From Chloroflexota bacterium (GTDB taxonomy: Bacteria; Chloroflexota; Anaerolineae; Anaerolineales; Villigracilaceae), in contig JAKAKJ010000031.1 of the NCBI GenBank assembly GCA_021824575.1, forward strand, positions 1 to 42,167: 42,167 nt of DNA, given 5' to 3'. Positions 33,461 to 42,135 of the stretch are shown here, piece after piece. The position numbers and the translations under genes were made by a program. The number at the start of each line of letters is the position of its first letter. Positions within the stretch are counted from its first letter, which is position 1. The notes beneath the pieces were generated by a model. That model was not told the origin of the DNA and did not search any database. It was given only the letters and a program-made list of their open reading frames with translations.

Positions 33461-34809
33461 AAAGCACCCCTCCTCCCGAATCTCTGTTCCATACGCTCAA
33501 GGCGGAAAACGAACCCTGGCTGGATGATGTGTTTGTCTTCCTGCCCGCCTTTGAACGCCTGAGGGAGGCGCATTCGGCTATCCTATATGGAGAGGTAGGG
33601 GGAGGGAAAACAGCCATGCGTTTGGCGTTGACGAAGCAGGAAAATGCGGGAGTCTTCACCGCGCTTTGGGGGCCAGAGCCGATCCTCGAAAACCCTCCCA
33701 CAGGCACGGAGCTTACCCATCAAGCCATGCGCCAAGCATTGAGTGCTTGTGTGGAGAGTTTAATCCTGGATGGCAATCTGCCGGAACGCCTGGGAGAACC
33801 ATCGGGTCACATAGCATCTGCCCTGCAATGGTTCCTGAGGAATTGCCTTCCCTTTCACGCCGAATTCTATATCCAAAGCCAGGCCGACCGAATGATGCAG
33901 GAGAAGACGCTGTGGTATTCGAAATTGCTGGAGCGATCCCTCCCTTCTGTCATTACAGAACAAATAAGTCTTAAAGATCAGATCCGCCTTTTACTGATGA
34001 TTCTGAAAGCGGCAAAATATGAGCGGCTTTGGCTGATGGTTGATGGGCTTGAGCGTTGGATTCCATACCAAGCGGGCGAACAGGTGGAAACGTTGGTGGA
34101 TGCGATCCTCTCCACGCTGGTTATCTTCGATGTGCCCGGAGTCGCATTCAAGTTTTTCCTGCCTGCATCGCTCAAGGATATCCTAAACAGCACCAGCGGC
34201 GTGGAGCGTCATCGCGCAGAAGAGGTCATGCTGGAATGGTCTGCAGAGGACCTGCAAGCCATGTTGGAAAAACGTTTAGCGTATGCGTTATCCAAAAAGG
34301 CTTCGCTGGACTCGCTGTGCGACGGCAATGAGTTCCTGAATTGGCTGAAAGAGTTTGGCGGGGATTCACCTCGCGAATGGCTTCGTTTCACTGCGCCTCT
34401 GATTGCTGAATATCAAAAACACGGCAGACGATTGACTGTTGCCCAGTTGCATGACTTCATCCTCCAGCATCCCGCGCCGCTTCGATTGAATCGTGCGCGG
34501 CGCGAAGTCTGGCTGGGGAAAAAACGTATTTCCATCGGTTCGACAACTGAATTTCGAGTGTTGGAATATCTTTCTAGTCATCCAGGGATGATATGTTCAC
34601 TGGAAGAATTATATTATTATGCTTATAAGGAACTGGATACCGTGCCAGACAAAGGTGAGACCAACTGGGTCCACAAGGACACGTGGCGCGGCGCGATGGA
34701 CATGGTCATCTCACGACTGAGGAAAAAAATTGAGCCGACGCCTGAAGGACAGTTTTACCTCGTTACCCACCATGGGAAAGGTTTGGAATTGCTTCATGCA
34801 GAAGCGTGA
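33457..34809 (+). CDS. P-loop NTPase with C-terminal OmpR-type winged helix
   Basis: A 450-residue protein. The N-terminal motif SLFHTLKAENEPWLDDVFVFLPAFERL is followed by Walker A YGEVGGGKTAMRL (residues 45-52 for GEVGGGKT) and Walker B RLWLMVDGLERW near 190. Residues about 340-450 form a winged-helix domain of the OmpR/PhoB kind (REVWLGKKRISIGSTTEFRVLEYLSSHPGMI ... MDMVISRLRKKIEP ... LVTHHGKGLELL). SARP/AfsR proteins have the wing at the N-terminus, so the order here is reversed. It probably couples ATP-dependent signalling to transcription, perhaps of its own operon. It overlaps the membrane protein gene by four bases. Confidence 0.82.
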   Translation: MKSTPPPESLFHTLKAENEPWLDDVFVFLPAFERLREAHSAILYGEVGGGKTAMRLALTKQENAGVFTALWGPEPILENPPTGTELTHQAMRQALSACVESLILDGNLPERLGEPSGHIASALQWFLRNCLPFHAEFYIQSQADRMMQEKTLWYSKLLERSLPSVITEQISLKDQIRLLLMILKAAKYERLWLMVDGLERWIPYQAGEQVETLVDAILSTLVIFDVPGVAFKFFLPASLKDILNSTSGVERHRAEEVMLEWSAEDLQAMLEKRLAYALSKKASLDSLCDGNEFLNWLKEFGGDSPREWLRFTAPLIAEYQKHGRRLTVAQLHDFILQHPAPLRLNRARREVWLGKKRISIGSTTEFRVLEYLSSHPGMICSLEELYYYAYKELDTVPDKGETNWVHKDTWRGAMDMVISRLRKKIEPTPEGQFYLVTHHGKGLELLHAEA

Positions 34810-34898
34810 GAAAGTTGTGAGAAAACTGCGGGGTGAGTGTAAAGCTTTGCCTTTATACTACCTACACGCCGATAAACCTGTATATTCAATTGGTGGAA

Positions 34899-34910
34899 AG
34901 GAAATTTCCT
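34899..34910. promoter_or_regulatory. 12 bp perfect palindrome in the only large gap of the operon
   Basis: AGGAAATTTCCT is fully self-complementary. It lies between the winged-helix NTPase gene and the next NTPase gene, where a 204-base gap occurs and where TATACT at 34854-34859 may be a weak -10. It could be a binding site for the winged-helix protein. Chance occurrence cannot be excluded. Confidence 0.3.
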
Positions 34911-35013
34911 CGATAACACCTGACGTTCCTTGTGCTCTGAAAAGGGCAGGAAAAAACGAAACAGATTCATGTTCGCGGAACGTTTGGACGATTTGCCAGG
35001 GAAATGTGTATTT

Positions 35014-36105
35014 ATGGAACCTGCAGTGAGAGGCCTGTCTGCCTTCGGATTCGCGTTTGATCCTTTCGAACATTTAGATAGCACCAAAGATGCTCATCTG
35101 CAGGAATATCTGGTCATCCCCAAAGCGGTGGAGATTGCTCTGTCCGATCAGCCGGTTGCCATCTTTGCTCAGCCCGGCGGCGGAAAAAGCGCGCTGAGGA
35201 TTTATGCTTCGAATTTTTATAAAGACAGCCGAGGTGTTCGATTTCCTGTTACCTACATCCCCGAAACGTATTCGACCGAAACCAATTTTCACTTTGAAGG
35301 GATGAATCGCTCTCTGGCGCGCGCCGCGTTCATGTATCTGGTTTCTTATCCCGATCTCTACTTTGCCCTAGGCTCCGAGAACAAACAAAAATTAAAGAGG
35401 CTTTTGCTTGAAATTCCCTTTGGACTGGATTTCAATTTACACGCCTTGAGCGAATCCCGCTTCGTTTCGGACCTCGAGCAGGCGCTCGGTGTCCCAGCCT
35501 TTTCCGGCATCCCGAGGCTGGATCGCACACACCGCCAACTAGCCCGCGAATTGGAAAAAGAATCCTCATCAAAACCTCTCTCGCTGGAAAACTGTTTTGA
35601 ATTGATAAACAACGCCTTTGGGGCAAAATCCATCCATATCCTTGTGGATGGACTCGACGGCTTCATGGAAACTCGATCTTCGCAGGCGCTGACAACCTGG
35701 ATCGAACCTTTATTGAATATTCTCGATCGGTGGGATCAGGGAAACAATTACCTCAAGTTCTTCCTGCCTATGGATATTTCCGACGCGCCCGCCCTGGTGA
35801 ATTTGAGCGCTGTGCGCTCCGCCGCCCTGATATGGGACGATAACCTTCTTGCAGAAGTTGTCCGCCGCCGCGTGTTCGTTGCCAGCAGCGGCAGGTTCGA
35901 TAGTTTGGATGCCATCAGCGCGCCCGATGTACGCAATGTCGAATTAACTCTTGTTCGTCAATTGGGGAGAAAAGAAAAACTGCCCCGCCAGGTCATCATC
36001 AAAAGCAGAAGTTTACTTCGCGCTCTCATTGTGTCTGGAAAGAGTGAGATTTCATCGAAACATTTATTTTCCATTGGGGAACTACCCTATGCAAAAGTCC
36101 TATAA
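35014..36105 (+). CDS. P-loop NTPase, second of the cluster
   Basis: With the start at 35014 (M-E-P-A-V) the protein has 363 residues. An ATG at 34969 and a TTG at 34930 are in frame, and no start has a clear ribosome binding site. FAFDPFEHLDSTKDAHLQEYLVIPKAV is followed by Walker A AQPGGGKSALR (about 52-60) and Walker B IHILVDGLDGF near 210. The pattern of a DPF-containing lead, a glycine-rich P-loop ending GK[TS]A-x-R, and VDGL[DE] is shared with the preceding NTPase, so the two are paralogues. The C-terminus contains a short helical region. It overlaps the next gene by 17 bases. Confidence 0.8.
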   Translation: MEPAVRGLSAFGFAFDPFEHLDSTKDAHLQEYLVIPKAVEIALSDQPVAIFAQPGGGKSALRIYASNFYKDSRGVRFPVTYIPETYSTETNFHFEGMNRSLARAAFMYLVSYPDLYFALGSENKQKLKRLLLEIPFGLDFNLHALSESRFVSDLEQALGVPAFSGIPRLDRTHRQLARELEKESSSKPLSLENCFELINNAFGAKSIHILVDGLDGFMETRSSQALTTWIEPLLNILDRWDQGNNYLKFFLPMDISDAPALVNLSAVRSAALIWDDNLLAEVVRRRVFVASSGRFDSLDAISAPDVRNVELTLVRQLGRKEKLPRQVIIKSRSLLRALIVSGKSEISSKHLFSIGELPYAKVL

Positions 36106-37246
36106 AGTATTTAATTCTGCCGAGTTCGCAGACCGGAACGCGGAATTCGAGCGTGTTCAAGCAATCCTGCAGGAAAGAAACAGGGGGGGAGTCATCTTCG
36201 AAGGAGAACGGGGCAGCGGTAAAACAACGTTACTATTTGAACTCTACCGGCGTTTCCATGAGCAAATTGAAATGAAGCCTTTCTTGATCAGCCTCTTCCC
36301 TTATTCCGCGCCCGAATTCGAATCGAACAAGAATATCTGGATCAATTCGGAAAGGATGTTTCAGAAAGAGGATATTCCCAATTTGTTGAACCGAATTACC
36401 CGTTATCTCGAAATTGATTTTATCGAAACCGAGGATCGTGATTTTCAAAAAGATTATTTTGCCCGCGGGCTAGCTTACCGCGCCTCTAAAGCTGTTCCCA
36501 TTCTACTCGTAGATTCAATATATGAATGCCCTGACGATGTTAGAACAGAGCTTGAAAAATATATTCTGACTCCCATCCTTGCCTCCGAACGCGTTTTCAT
36601 TGTTTTATCCGGGCGCGGCAAACGACCGATTTGGTCGAGGCCTGAATTACAAACAGCAGAAATCATCGAACTTCATCCTCTTACGGAAATATTCGTAAAA
36701 GAACAACTGGAAAAAATGAAAAGCACCCGCGCCGCTGAATTCCAGCAGATCGCAGAGTTGAGTGGTGGTTATCCCCTGATCGTGCGCATACTGGGGGAAT
36801 CAGACAAAGCACTAATCACTGCATTAAACGATGCTATAGATATCATCATCCAGGATACATTGCCAGAAAATGAAAGGGAGGGGAAAAGATATTTGGAAAC
36901 TCGTTCGCAAATCGAGAAGTTATCGCTCGTAGATATTCCTTTCCGTATTCCAGACGTGGAAGATTACCTTTACCCGAATGATCCTGAACAACGCGCACAA
37001 GCCAATCAACTGTTCAACGTACTGCTGGCAAGCCGTATCCTGCGCTATGAAGGGAAGGGATATCAACTCAATCAATCCATCGTCCACCCAGTCCGAAAGT
37101 GGCTGGCGCTGAAACAACATTCTGAATACCGCAATAATCTGGATCAATTGAAGCGCGTAAGCCAAAAGCTCCAGGAGGAGTATCCTTCGGCCAGTACCTG
37201 GTATCAACGAATGGTCCCAACAGATTTGATCACGGCACAACACTAA
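36089..37246 (+). CDS. STAND-like P-loop NTPase with C-terminal winged-helix region
   Basis: The start at 36089 (M-Q-K-S-Y) has GGGGA eight bases upstream and gives 385 residues. Walker A is FEGERGSGKTTLLFEL (residues 39-46 for GERGSGKT). Walker B is PILLVDSIYE near 145, and the STAND-type GxP motif is AELSGGYPLIVRIL near 225. Residues 270-345 look like a winged-helix lid (RSQIEKLSLVDIPFRIPDVEDYL ... LLASRILRYEGKGYQLN). The longer frame from 35951 overlaps the preceding gene heavily and was rejected. It is followed after 16 bases by the STAND-TPR gene. The substrate or ligand is unknown. Confidence 0.82.
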   Translation: MQKSYKVFNSAEFADRNAEFERVQAILQERNRGGVIFEGERGSGKTTLLFELYRRFHEQIEMKPFLISLFPYSAPEFESNKNIWINSERMFQKEDIPNLLNRITRYLEIDFIETEDRDFQKDYFARGLAYRASKAVPILLVDSIYECPDDVRTELEKYILTPILASERVFIVLSGRGKRPIWSRPELQTAEIIELHPLTEIFVKEQLEKMKSTRAAEFQQIAELSGGYPLIVRILGESDKALITALNDAIDIIIQDTLPENEREGKRYLETRSQIEKLSLVDIPFRIPDVEDYLYPNDPEQRAQANQLFNVLLASRILRYEGKGYQLNQSIVHPVRKWLALKQHSEYRNNLDQLKRVSQKLQEEYPSASTWYQRMVPTDLITAQH

Positions 37247-37262
37247 CTGGGGAGTTCACACT

Positions 37263-40202
37263 ATGTTTCAAGAACCGTTTTCCCTCAAGAAACTCGAAGA
37301 GTTCGTCGGACGGCAATCCATCCTGAATCAGGTGCGCGGCTGGCTGGAGGATGGCAATTTTCACCTTGCCTTCTTTAGCGGCGAATACGGCGTCGGCAAG
37401 ACGCGCCTGCTCCAGCGGATTCTCGACTTGGAAAAGAAATATGACGGCGCACCCGCACGTCTGATTGACCTGTATCATTTCCGTCATCACTCTCCCGAAG
37501 GCTTGGCGCGTGCGATCTTTGCCTGCTTCGAAAACACGGAGAACGAACATTACTTCAACCCGTTTATTACGGCGCGCCGCAGGCTGGATGCCGCACGGGT
37601 GGGCGTGGATAGCAAAGCCATCCACGAGCAATTGCAAGCCCTGCTTGATGGTTGCAGAGACGGCGTAAAAAAGATGAGCGACGAGCGCGGTGTCCTGCTC
37701 CTCTTCGATACAGTCGAGCAGTTTGTGTATCCCACCGGCGCGCGCTTCGCTCCCGCCTGGGAATGGCTTAAAGGCTGGATCACGGAGTTGCCGCGCGGCG
37801 CGGTTCTCTTTGCCGGGCGTCGAGGTGCTTCCGCCATCTTCCAAGACTTTGTGCTTTCCACTCTTCCGCTTGGCTTCTTTACTCTAGAGGAAAGCGCTGC
37901 CTATCTGACAGCAGTGGCGGATCGCTGGTTCCAAGGAACAGGTCAATCCGTTGAATTTGCGGTGGAGGATATTCAAAAACTTCATGCCTTGAGCCAGGGA
38001 CGCCCAATTCTGCTAGCAATTTTTCTTGAATCACGCATGCGCAATCCGCAGGCGTTCAAGGATTTATCGGAATTTCAAACGGAAACCTTCGAGCAGAAAG
38101 TTATCGAGTACCTCCTATCCCAGCCAGAATTGGGTGAGACGCTCAAAGCTACCGGGCGGGCGCGGAAGGGTATGGATTCCGAACTGCTCGCGAAGATTCG
38201 CGATATATCCCGGCAGGAAGCAAAGGAAGCGCTCGATACGCTTAGGAACATGTCCTTCGCAAAGACGTTTCCTGATGACGATCGGGTGTATCTCCATGAC
38301 GACATGTATTACCTGCTCGAAAAGTACGCGTATTTGGATGATGCCGACGCCGCCGAGCGGCAAACCGCCGCGCAAGCCATCTACGAATATTACAAAGACG
38401 CCATCAAACAAAAGGATGAAGCACTGAGAGATGTCTTCGCCGGCTTGACGCGGGAAGCCCCTGGGCAACCCGCATTATCGCCCGAAGAGTATGTCCCGAA
38501 AATCCGCGAGATCGAATCCTTCCGCCAGCGCCTGAAAACAGAATTCATTCACTACCGTTTACGCAACCCGGTGGAAAAACCAGGCAAAAGAAAGTGGTTC
38601 GAGGACGATCCAATCTTTACGGGGTTGAAGATGTATTACCGCTACGGACACGAAGCCGCCACCAGCGGCAACGATGAAATCCTGTTTCCCTTGCAGATCG
38701 AGTTAAGCAACTTCTGGCCTAGACTTGATAATGGAAATTTCTGGAAGCCGTTCATCGAAGGGATGTTGTTGGTGAATGAGGTATGGCTCAAAGTGGCAAC
38801 GGGGCAGCCCTACGTAGATGATGTTACCACCCATGAAGAAGGTCTTCCTGCGGTTTCCAAACTCGCTTCTGATCAAAAAGCGATCCTGCACGCTCTGCTG
38901 GAAACCTGGAAAGGAACGGGGCTTGTGTTTGCAGACCAGCCGGATTATTCCCAGGCGGAAAAGGTATTTACCAGTGTCATCCATGAATCAGAAAACCTGC
39001 TTGTGGACAAACGCCTGGATTGGTTCAAAAATGTTGTCATCAGCCTGGCGTACCGCCAGCGGGCGTATCTGCATCGAATTCATGGCTTGTTTGAAAACGC
39101 CATCGGGGACTTTAAACAGAGTTTGTATTACAGCCGCTTCATTCACTTCAACCACGAAGAAGCCACTCTGCGCAATGACCTGGGCTTTGCCCAAATGCAG
39201 GCGGGCAAATTCCAATCTGCCTATGAAAACATGTGGGACGGATTACAACTCAGGTATAAACTGGCGGTTGGGCATCGCATTGCACTCAGCCATAGTTCGC
39301 TGGCACAGCACTTCATCGCTACAGGCGCGTATGAGGAGGCGCGCAAGCACGCCCAATACGCCGTAAGAATTGCGGGCGCGGTGGGGTATCGCCGCGGGAA
39401 GGGGTTCGGCAACCTGGCGCTAGCGGAAGCAGCGCGGCGTTTTGCTTTCTCCGCGCAGGCGACTTCCAATCAGGTAGAATATCTGCGCGAAGCGCAGGAT
39501 GCCATTGAAATTGCTCTTGAAAACCTCAGTGAAAAAGCTCGCGTGATTGAAGCAAATCTGGAACAAGCCTGTTTCTACCGCGACCGCGTCCGAATCGAGA
39601 CGGATCCGGCAAAGAAAAAAGCTTGGTTTGAGAAATCTGACGAGCAGTTCAAATGGGTCGCGAACGAAGCAGAAAAGGCAGAAATCGAATACCGCCAAGT
39701 GGATGCCATGTGCAACCGCGTCTGGCTGGGATACTATGCAGGCGATGTGGAACACGCGGAACAAGCCGCTAAAGAGTTTGAGTTGCCTTCTGTCCTTGAA
39801 CCCTACTGGCTCAGAAACGGTAAATTCGTGGATGAAAAAAGGGCTCGCGAGAACCCTCAATTATGGGCGCAGATCGGCAAGTACTATGTGGGGCGTGGTA
39901 TGGTGGCACTGACAAAATGGAAGAAAGAGAAGAAAAAAGAAAAGAAAGAAGAGTTTCTCAAGGATGCCGCATGTTGTACGATGTTGGGGTTGACCTACAG
40001 CACCGCATTTGTCGAAGATCACCGCGGCTTGCGCGAGGGTCGCCGCACACTTCTGAGCGAACTTGCAAAATTGGACGCCGATGAACTTAAGCGATTTAGC
40101 GATTATGTCTTGGGAGCGGAGAAATCTGAAAAAGTAGTTAAGAAGAACGAGCAATCAGCGCTTCAAAGCTTAATGAGGGATCACGCTCTATGGTTTGCCT
40201 GA
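37263..40202 (+). CDS. Large STAND NTPase with C-terminal TPR-like region
   Basis: A protein of 979 residues behind GGGGAG. The N-terminal motif EEFVGRQSILNQVRGWLED is followed by Walker A FFSGEYGVGKTRLLQ (40-47), Walker B GVLLLFDTVEQF near 140 and the STAND GxP motif ALSQGRPILLAIFLESR near 245. A winged-helix lid covers about 290-360. The C-terminal half (about 540-880) is made of tetratricopeptide-like helical repeats. STAND NTPases act as ligand-triggered switches in signalling and immunity, with the TPR part as sensor or partner platform. No effector domain was recognised. A terminator follows 25 bases after the stop. It is the last gene of the NTPase operon. Confidence 0.88.
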   Translation: MFQEPFSLKKLEEFVGRQSILNQVRGWLEDGNFHLAFFSGEYGVGKTRLLQRILDLEKKYDGAPARLIDLYHFRHHSPEGLARAIFACFENTENEHYFNPFITARRRLDAARVGVDSKAIHEQLQALLDGCRDGVKKMSDERGVLLLFDTVEQFVYPTGARFAPAWEWLKGWITELPRGAVLFAGRRGASAIFQDFVLSTLPLGFFTLEESAAYLTAVADRWFQGTGQSVEFAVEDIQKLHALSQGRPILLAIFLESRMRNPQAFKDLSEFQTETFEQKVIEYLLSQPELGETLKATGRARKGMDSELLAKIRDISRQEAKEALDTLRNMSFAKTFPDDDRVYLHDDMYYLLEKYAYLDDADAAERQTAAQAIYEYYKDAIKQKDEALRDVFAGLTREAPGQPALSPEEYVPKIREIESFRQRLKTEFIHYRLRNPVEKPGKRKWFEDDPIFTGLKMYYRYGHEAATSGNDEILFPLQIELSNFWPRLDNGNFWKPFIEGMLLVNEVWLKVATGQPYVDDVTTHEEGLPAVSKLASDQKAILHALLETWKGTGLVFADQPDYSQAEKVFTSVIHESENLLVDKRLDWFKNVVISLAYRQRAYLHRIHGLFENAIGDFKQSLYYSRFIHFNHEEATLRNDLGFAQMQAGKFQSAYENMWDGLQLRYKLAVGHRIALSHSSLAQHFIATGAYEEARKHAQYAVRIAGAVGYRRGKGFGNLALAEAARRFAFSAQATSNQVEYLREAQDAIEIALENLSEKARVIEANLEQACFYRDRVRIETDPAKKKAWFEKSDEQFKWVANEAEKAEIEYRQVDAMCNRVWLGYYAGDVEHAEQAAKEFELPSVLEPYWLRNGKFVDEKRARENPQLWAQIGKYYVGRGMVALTKWKKEKKKEKKEEFLKDAACCTMLGLTYSTAFVEDHRGLREGRRTLLSELAKLDADELKRFSDYVLGAEKSEKVVKKNEQSALQSLMRDHALWFA

Positions 40203-40227
40203 CAACCCGTATAGACAATTCTACGTT

Positions 40228-40264
40228 AATCAATCCCCGGTTTTTTAGCCGGGGATTGATTTTT
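40228..40264 (+). terminator. Intrinsic terminator of the NTPase operon
   Basis: AATCAATCCCCGG (40228-40240) and CCGGGGATTGATT (40249-40261) form a perfect 13 bp stem with an eight-base loop, followed by T residues. It lies 25 bases after the STAND-TPR stop codon. Confidence 0.85.
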
Positions 40265-40283
40265 ATAAAGTTTAGCCTATAAT
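40256..40283 (+). promoter_or_regulatory. Candidate promoter of the radical SAM gene
   Basis: TTGATT (40256-40261) and TATAAT (40278-40283) are separated by 16 bases. The -10 is perfect, and the -35 matches at four positions. The -35 lies inside the 3' arm of the terminator, so the radical SAM gene would have its own transcript of about 50 bases leader. Confidence 0.5.
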
Positions 40284-40332
40284 GAATATGCGCGTTTGCA
40301 CCGGTCCATCCTAACAGAATTTGGGGAGACCT

Positions 40333-41961
40333 ATGAAACCAAAAATATTATTTGTCCACCCGGCCATGGGAAAATTTCGCAAAGAACACGATGGCGGTTG
40401 CGATGGAGATTGTTCTGTGCAAGAGGGGTATGACAGCGATTGTGCCTGTTCTGAATTAATTTCTTTAAATGCAAGCAATCGAATCGAAGACGTACGTCTT
40501 GGATTGCAATCGCTTAGAGAAGATGGGGTGTTGACACAACTAGTTGACTGCGATGGTTGCGATGGCGGTGGAGTAACCCATTGGCTAATTGAAAAAGTGA
40601 ATCCTATTTCCCATCTTGAGGGAAAAGTATTGGCTCGAACCGTTGGCCAGTGGCATTTAATACCCATTGACTTTGACCATCATGCGCTTCTGAATTCACA
40701 AGCAAAAGCTCCCCTTTTTGTGCTGAACACTCCTGCGCAGGAAATTCTGGATTTCTTCTCCCGACCGCGCGATCCTGCTGAATGGCCTCGAACCACTTCC
40801 ATTGACTATCACGACGCGCAACTTGCCATTGCACAATTCTACAAAGCGGGGCTTTTACAAGAAGTATCAGCCAAAACCGAAATAACAACGTTTGACCACA
40901 CCTCTTCACCTCTGGAAGCCTGGCTGTATCTTACGCGCGCCTGCAATCTCGCTTGCACACATTGCTTCGTAAGCAAGGACGTGCGCCGCATGAGTCTGGA
41001 AACAGGCTTGCAGGCGGTGGATTGCCTGTTCGATCTGGCTGAAAAGCATGGTCATCCCGAAGTCAAGATCAAATACGCGGGCGGCGAGCCGACCATGAAT
41101 TGGGATTTGATTCCCGCTCTGCATGAACGGGCAAAATCGCTGGCGCGTGAAACTGGGTTGAGACTAATCGAAGTACTGGTTACAAACGCTACTTTGCTTG
41201 ACCATGAGCGTTTGCAGTTCATCAAGGATGAACGATTCCACCTCTCCATTTCGCTGGATGGCTTCGGCGAGGGACATGACCGCCAGCGTCCCGTTCGCAA
41301 CGGCAACCCGACCTTTGAGCGGGTTCTCCGATCCGTGTTTCTCGCGCTGGAGATGGGACTTTCGCCATACTTAATCATCACGATTACCCGGCTGAATGTG
41401 AAGGAAGTCCCCGCGCTGGTTGCTTTTGTGCTCGAGCACCGTCTCATGCTCAACCTGAACTTTTACCGCCCGCATCATCTCGACGATACTCTTGCAGCGG
41501 ATAACGCCGAATTGACCTGCGCGCTTCAAGATGCTTTGAAAGTCATTGAAGCGAATCTGCCTGATTACAACTTCATGGAAGGGTTGATTGACCGGAGTAA
41601 CTTCGGCGCGGCCCACCAGCACGTCTGCGGCGCGGGGCGGAATTACCTGAGCATTGACACCGACGGCAGCGTTCTCCCCTGCCACATGCTCACTGGCTAC
41701 AACCTTCCGGGTATTTCACTTCAAATGCTGGAATCGCCGCGCTTCGATGATTTTCCCAACCCACCGATTGATCACAGAAATGGATGCAACACCTGTGAAT
41801 GGCGTTATTGGTGTGGCGGCGGCTGCCCCATCCACGCGAAGAATATCATGGGGACATCGAACGTTTCGTCGCCGTATTGTAGTGTTTACAAAGCAATCTA
41901 CCCAGAACTGGTCAGATTGCAAGCATTGCAACTTCTCCAAGCAGACCTACAAAACGCATAA
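40333..41961 (+). CDS. Radical SAM-SPASM protein with a cysteine-rich N-terminus
   Basis: The start at 40333 (M-K-P-K-I), with GGGGAG upstream, gives 542 residues. The radical SAM cluster motif is CNLACTHC (Cys204, Cys208, Cys211), followed by YAGGEPTMNWDL. A SPASM domain lies near the C-terminus, with HVCGAGRNYLSIDTDGSVLPCHML and CNTCEWRYWCGGGC. Residues about 100-180 resemble a PqqD-like peptide-binding fold (LFVLNTPAQEILDFF ... YHDAQLAIAQFYKAGLLQ). Before it are six cysteines (23, 27, 37, 39, 73, 76) in an unusual pattern. Relatives modify peptides or proteins. No precursor peptide was found nearby. Terminators flank the gene on both sides. Confidence 0.88.
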   Translation: MKPKILFVHPAMGKFRKEHDGGCDGDCSVQEGYDSDCACSELISLNASNRIEDVRLGLQSLREDGVLTQLVDCDGCDGGGVTHWLIEKVNPISHLEGKVLARTVGQWHLIPIDFDHHALLNSQAKAPLFVLNTPAQEILDFFSRPRDPAEWPRTTSIDYHDAQLAIAQFYKAGLLQEVSAKTEITTFDHTSSPLEAWLYLTRACNLACTHCFVSKDVRRMSLETGLQAVDCLFDLAEKHGHPEVKIKYAGGEPTMNWDLIPALHERAKSLARETGLRLIEVLVTNATLLDHERLQFIKDERFHLSISLDGFGEGHDRQRPVRNGNPTFERVLRSVFLALEMGLSPYLIITITRLNVKEVPALVAFVLEHRLMLNLNFYRPHHLDDTLAADNAELTCALQDALKVIEANLPDYNFMEGLIDRSNFGAAHQHVCGAGRNYLSIDTDGSVLPCHMLTGYNLPGISLQMLESPRFDDFPNPPIDHRNGCNTCEWRYWCGGGCPIHAKNIMGTSNVSSPYCSVYKAIYPELVRLQALQLLQADLQNA

Positions 41962-42002
41962 CTTCCCTGTTTAATTCAAATCACGCATTAAAGTAACTTT
42001 TT

Positions 42003-42040
42003 GGTGGATTGGAGTCGCTCCAATCCACCTTTCTTTTTTG
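42003..42040 (+). terminator. Intrinsic terminator after the radical SAM gene
   Basis: GGTGGATTGGAG (42003-42014) and CTCCAATCCACC (42018-42029) form a perfect 12 bp stem with a three-base loop, followed by TTTCTTTTTT. Confidence 0.9.
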
Positions 42041-42135
42041 GGTAGTGGTCAGGTAATAAGTGATAGGTTGTGATGGATAATAAACAGTCTGATTACGATT
42101 TCGTGCATCGCATCGGATTTTGAAAATGAGAGTGT

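Noticed and set aside
42073-42123. Short ORF of 16 codons after the radical SAM gene as a precursor peptide
   Set aside because: It contains no cysteine, has a poor ribosome binding site and lies beyond a strong terminator; there is no support that it is translated.
30684-42125. Shared CATCGCATCG motif near 30692 and 42105 as attachment sites
   Set aside because: The common stretch is only about 10 exact bases with loosely similar flanks, which is expected by chance in 42 kb.
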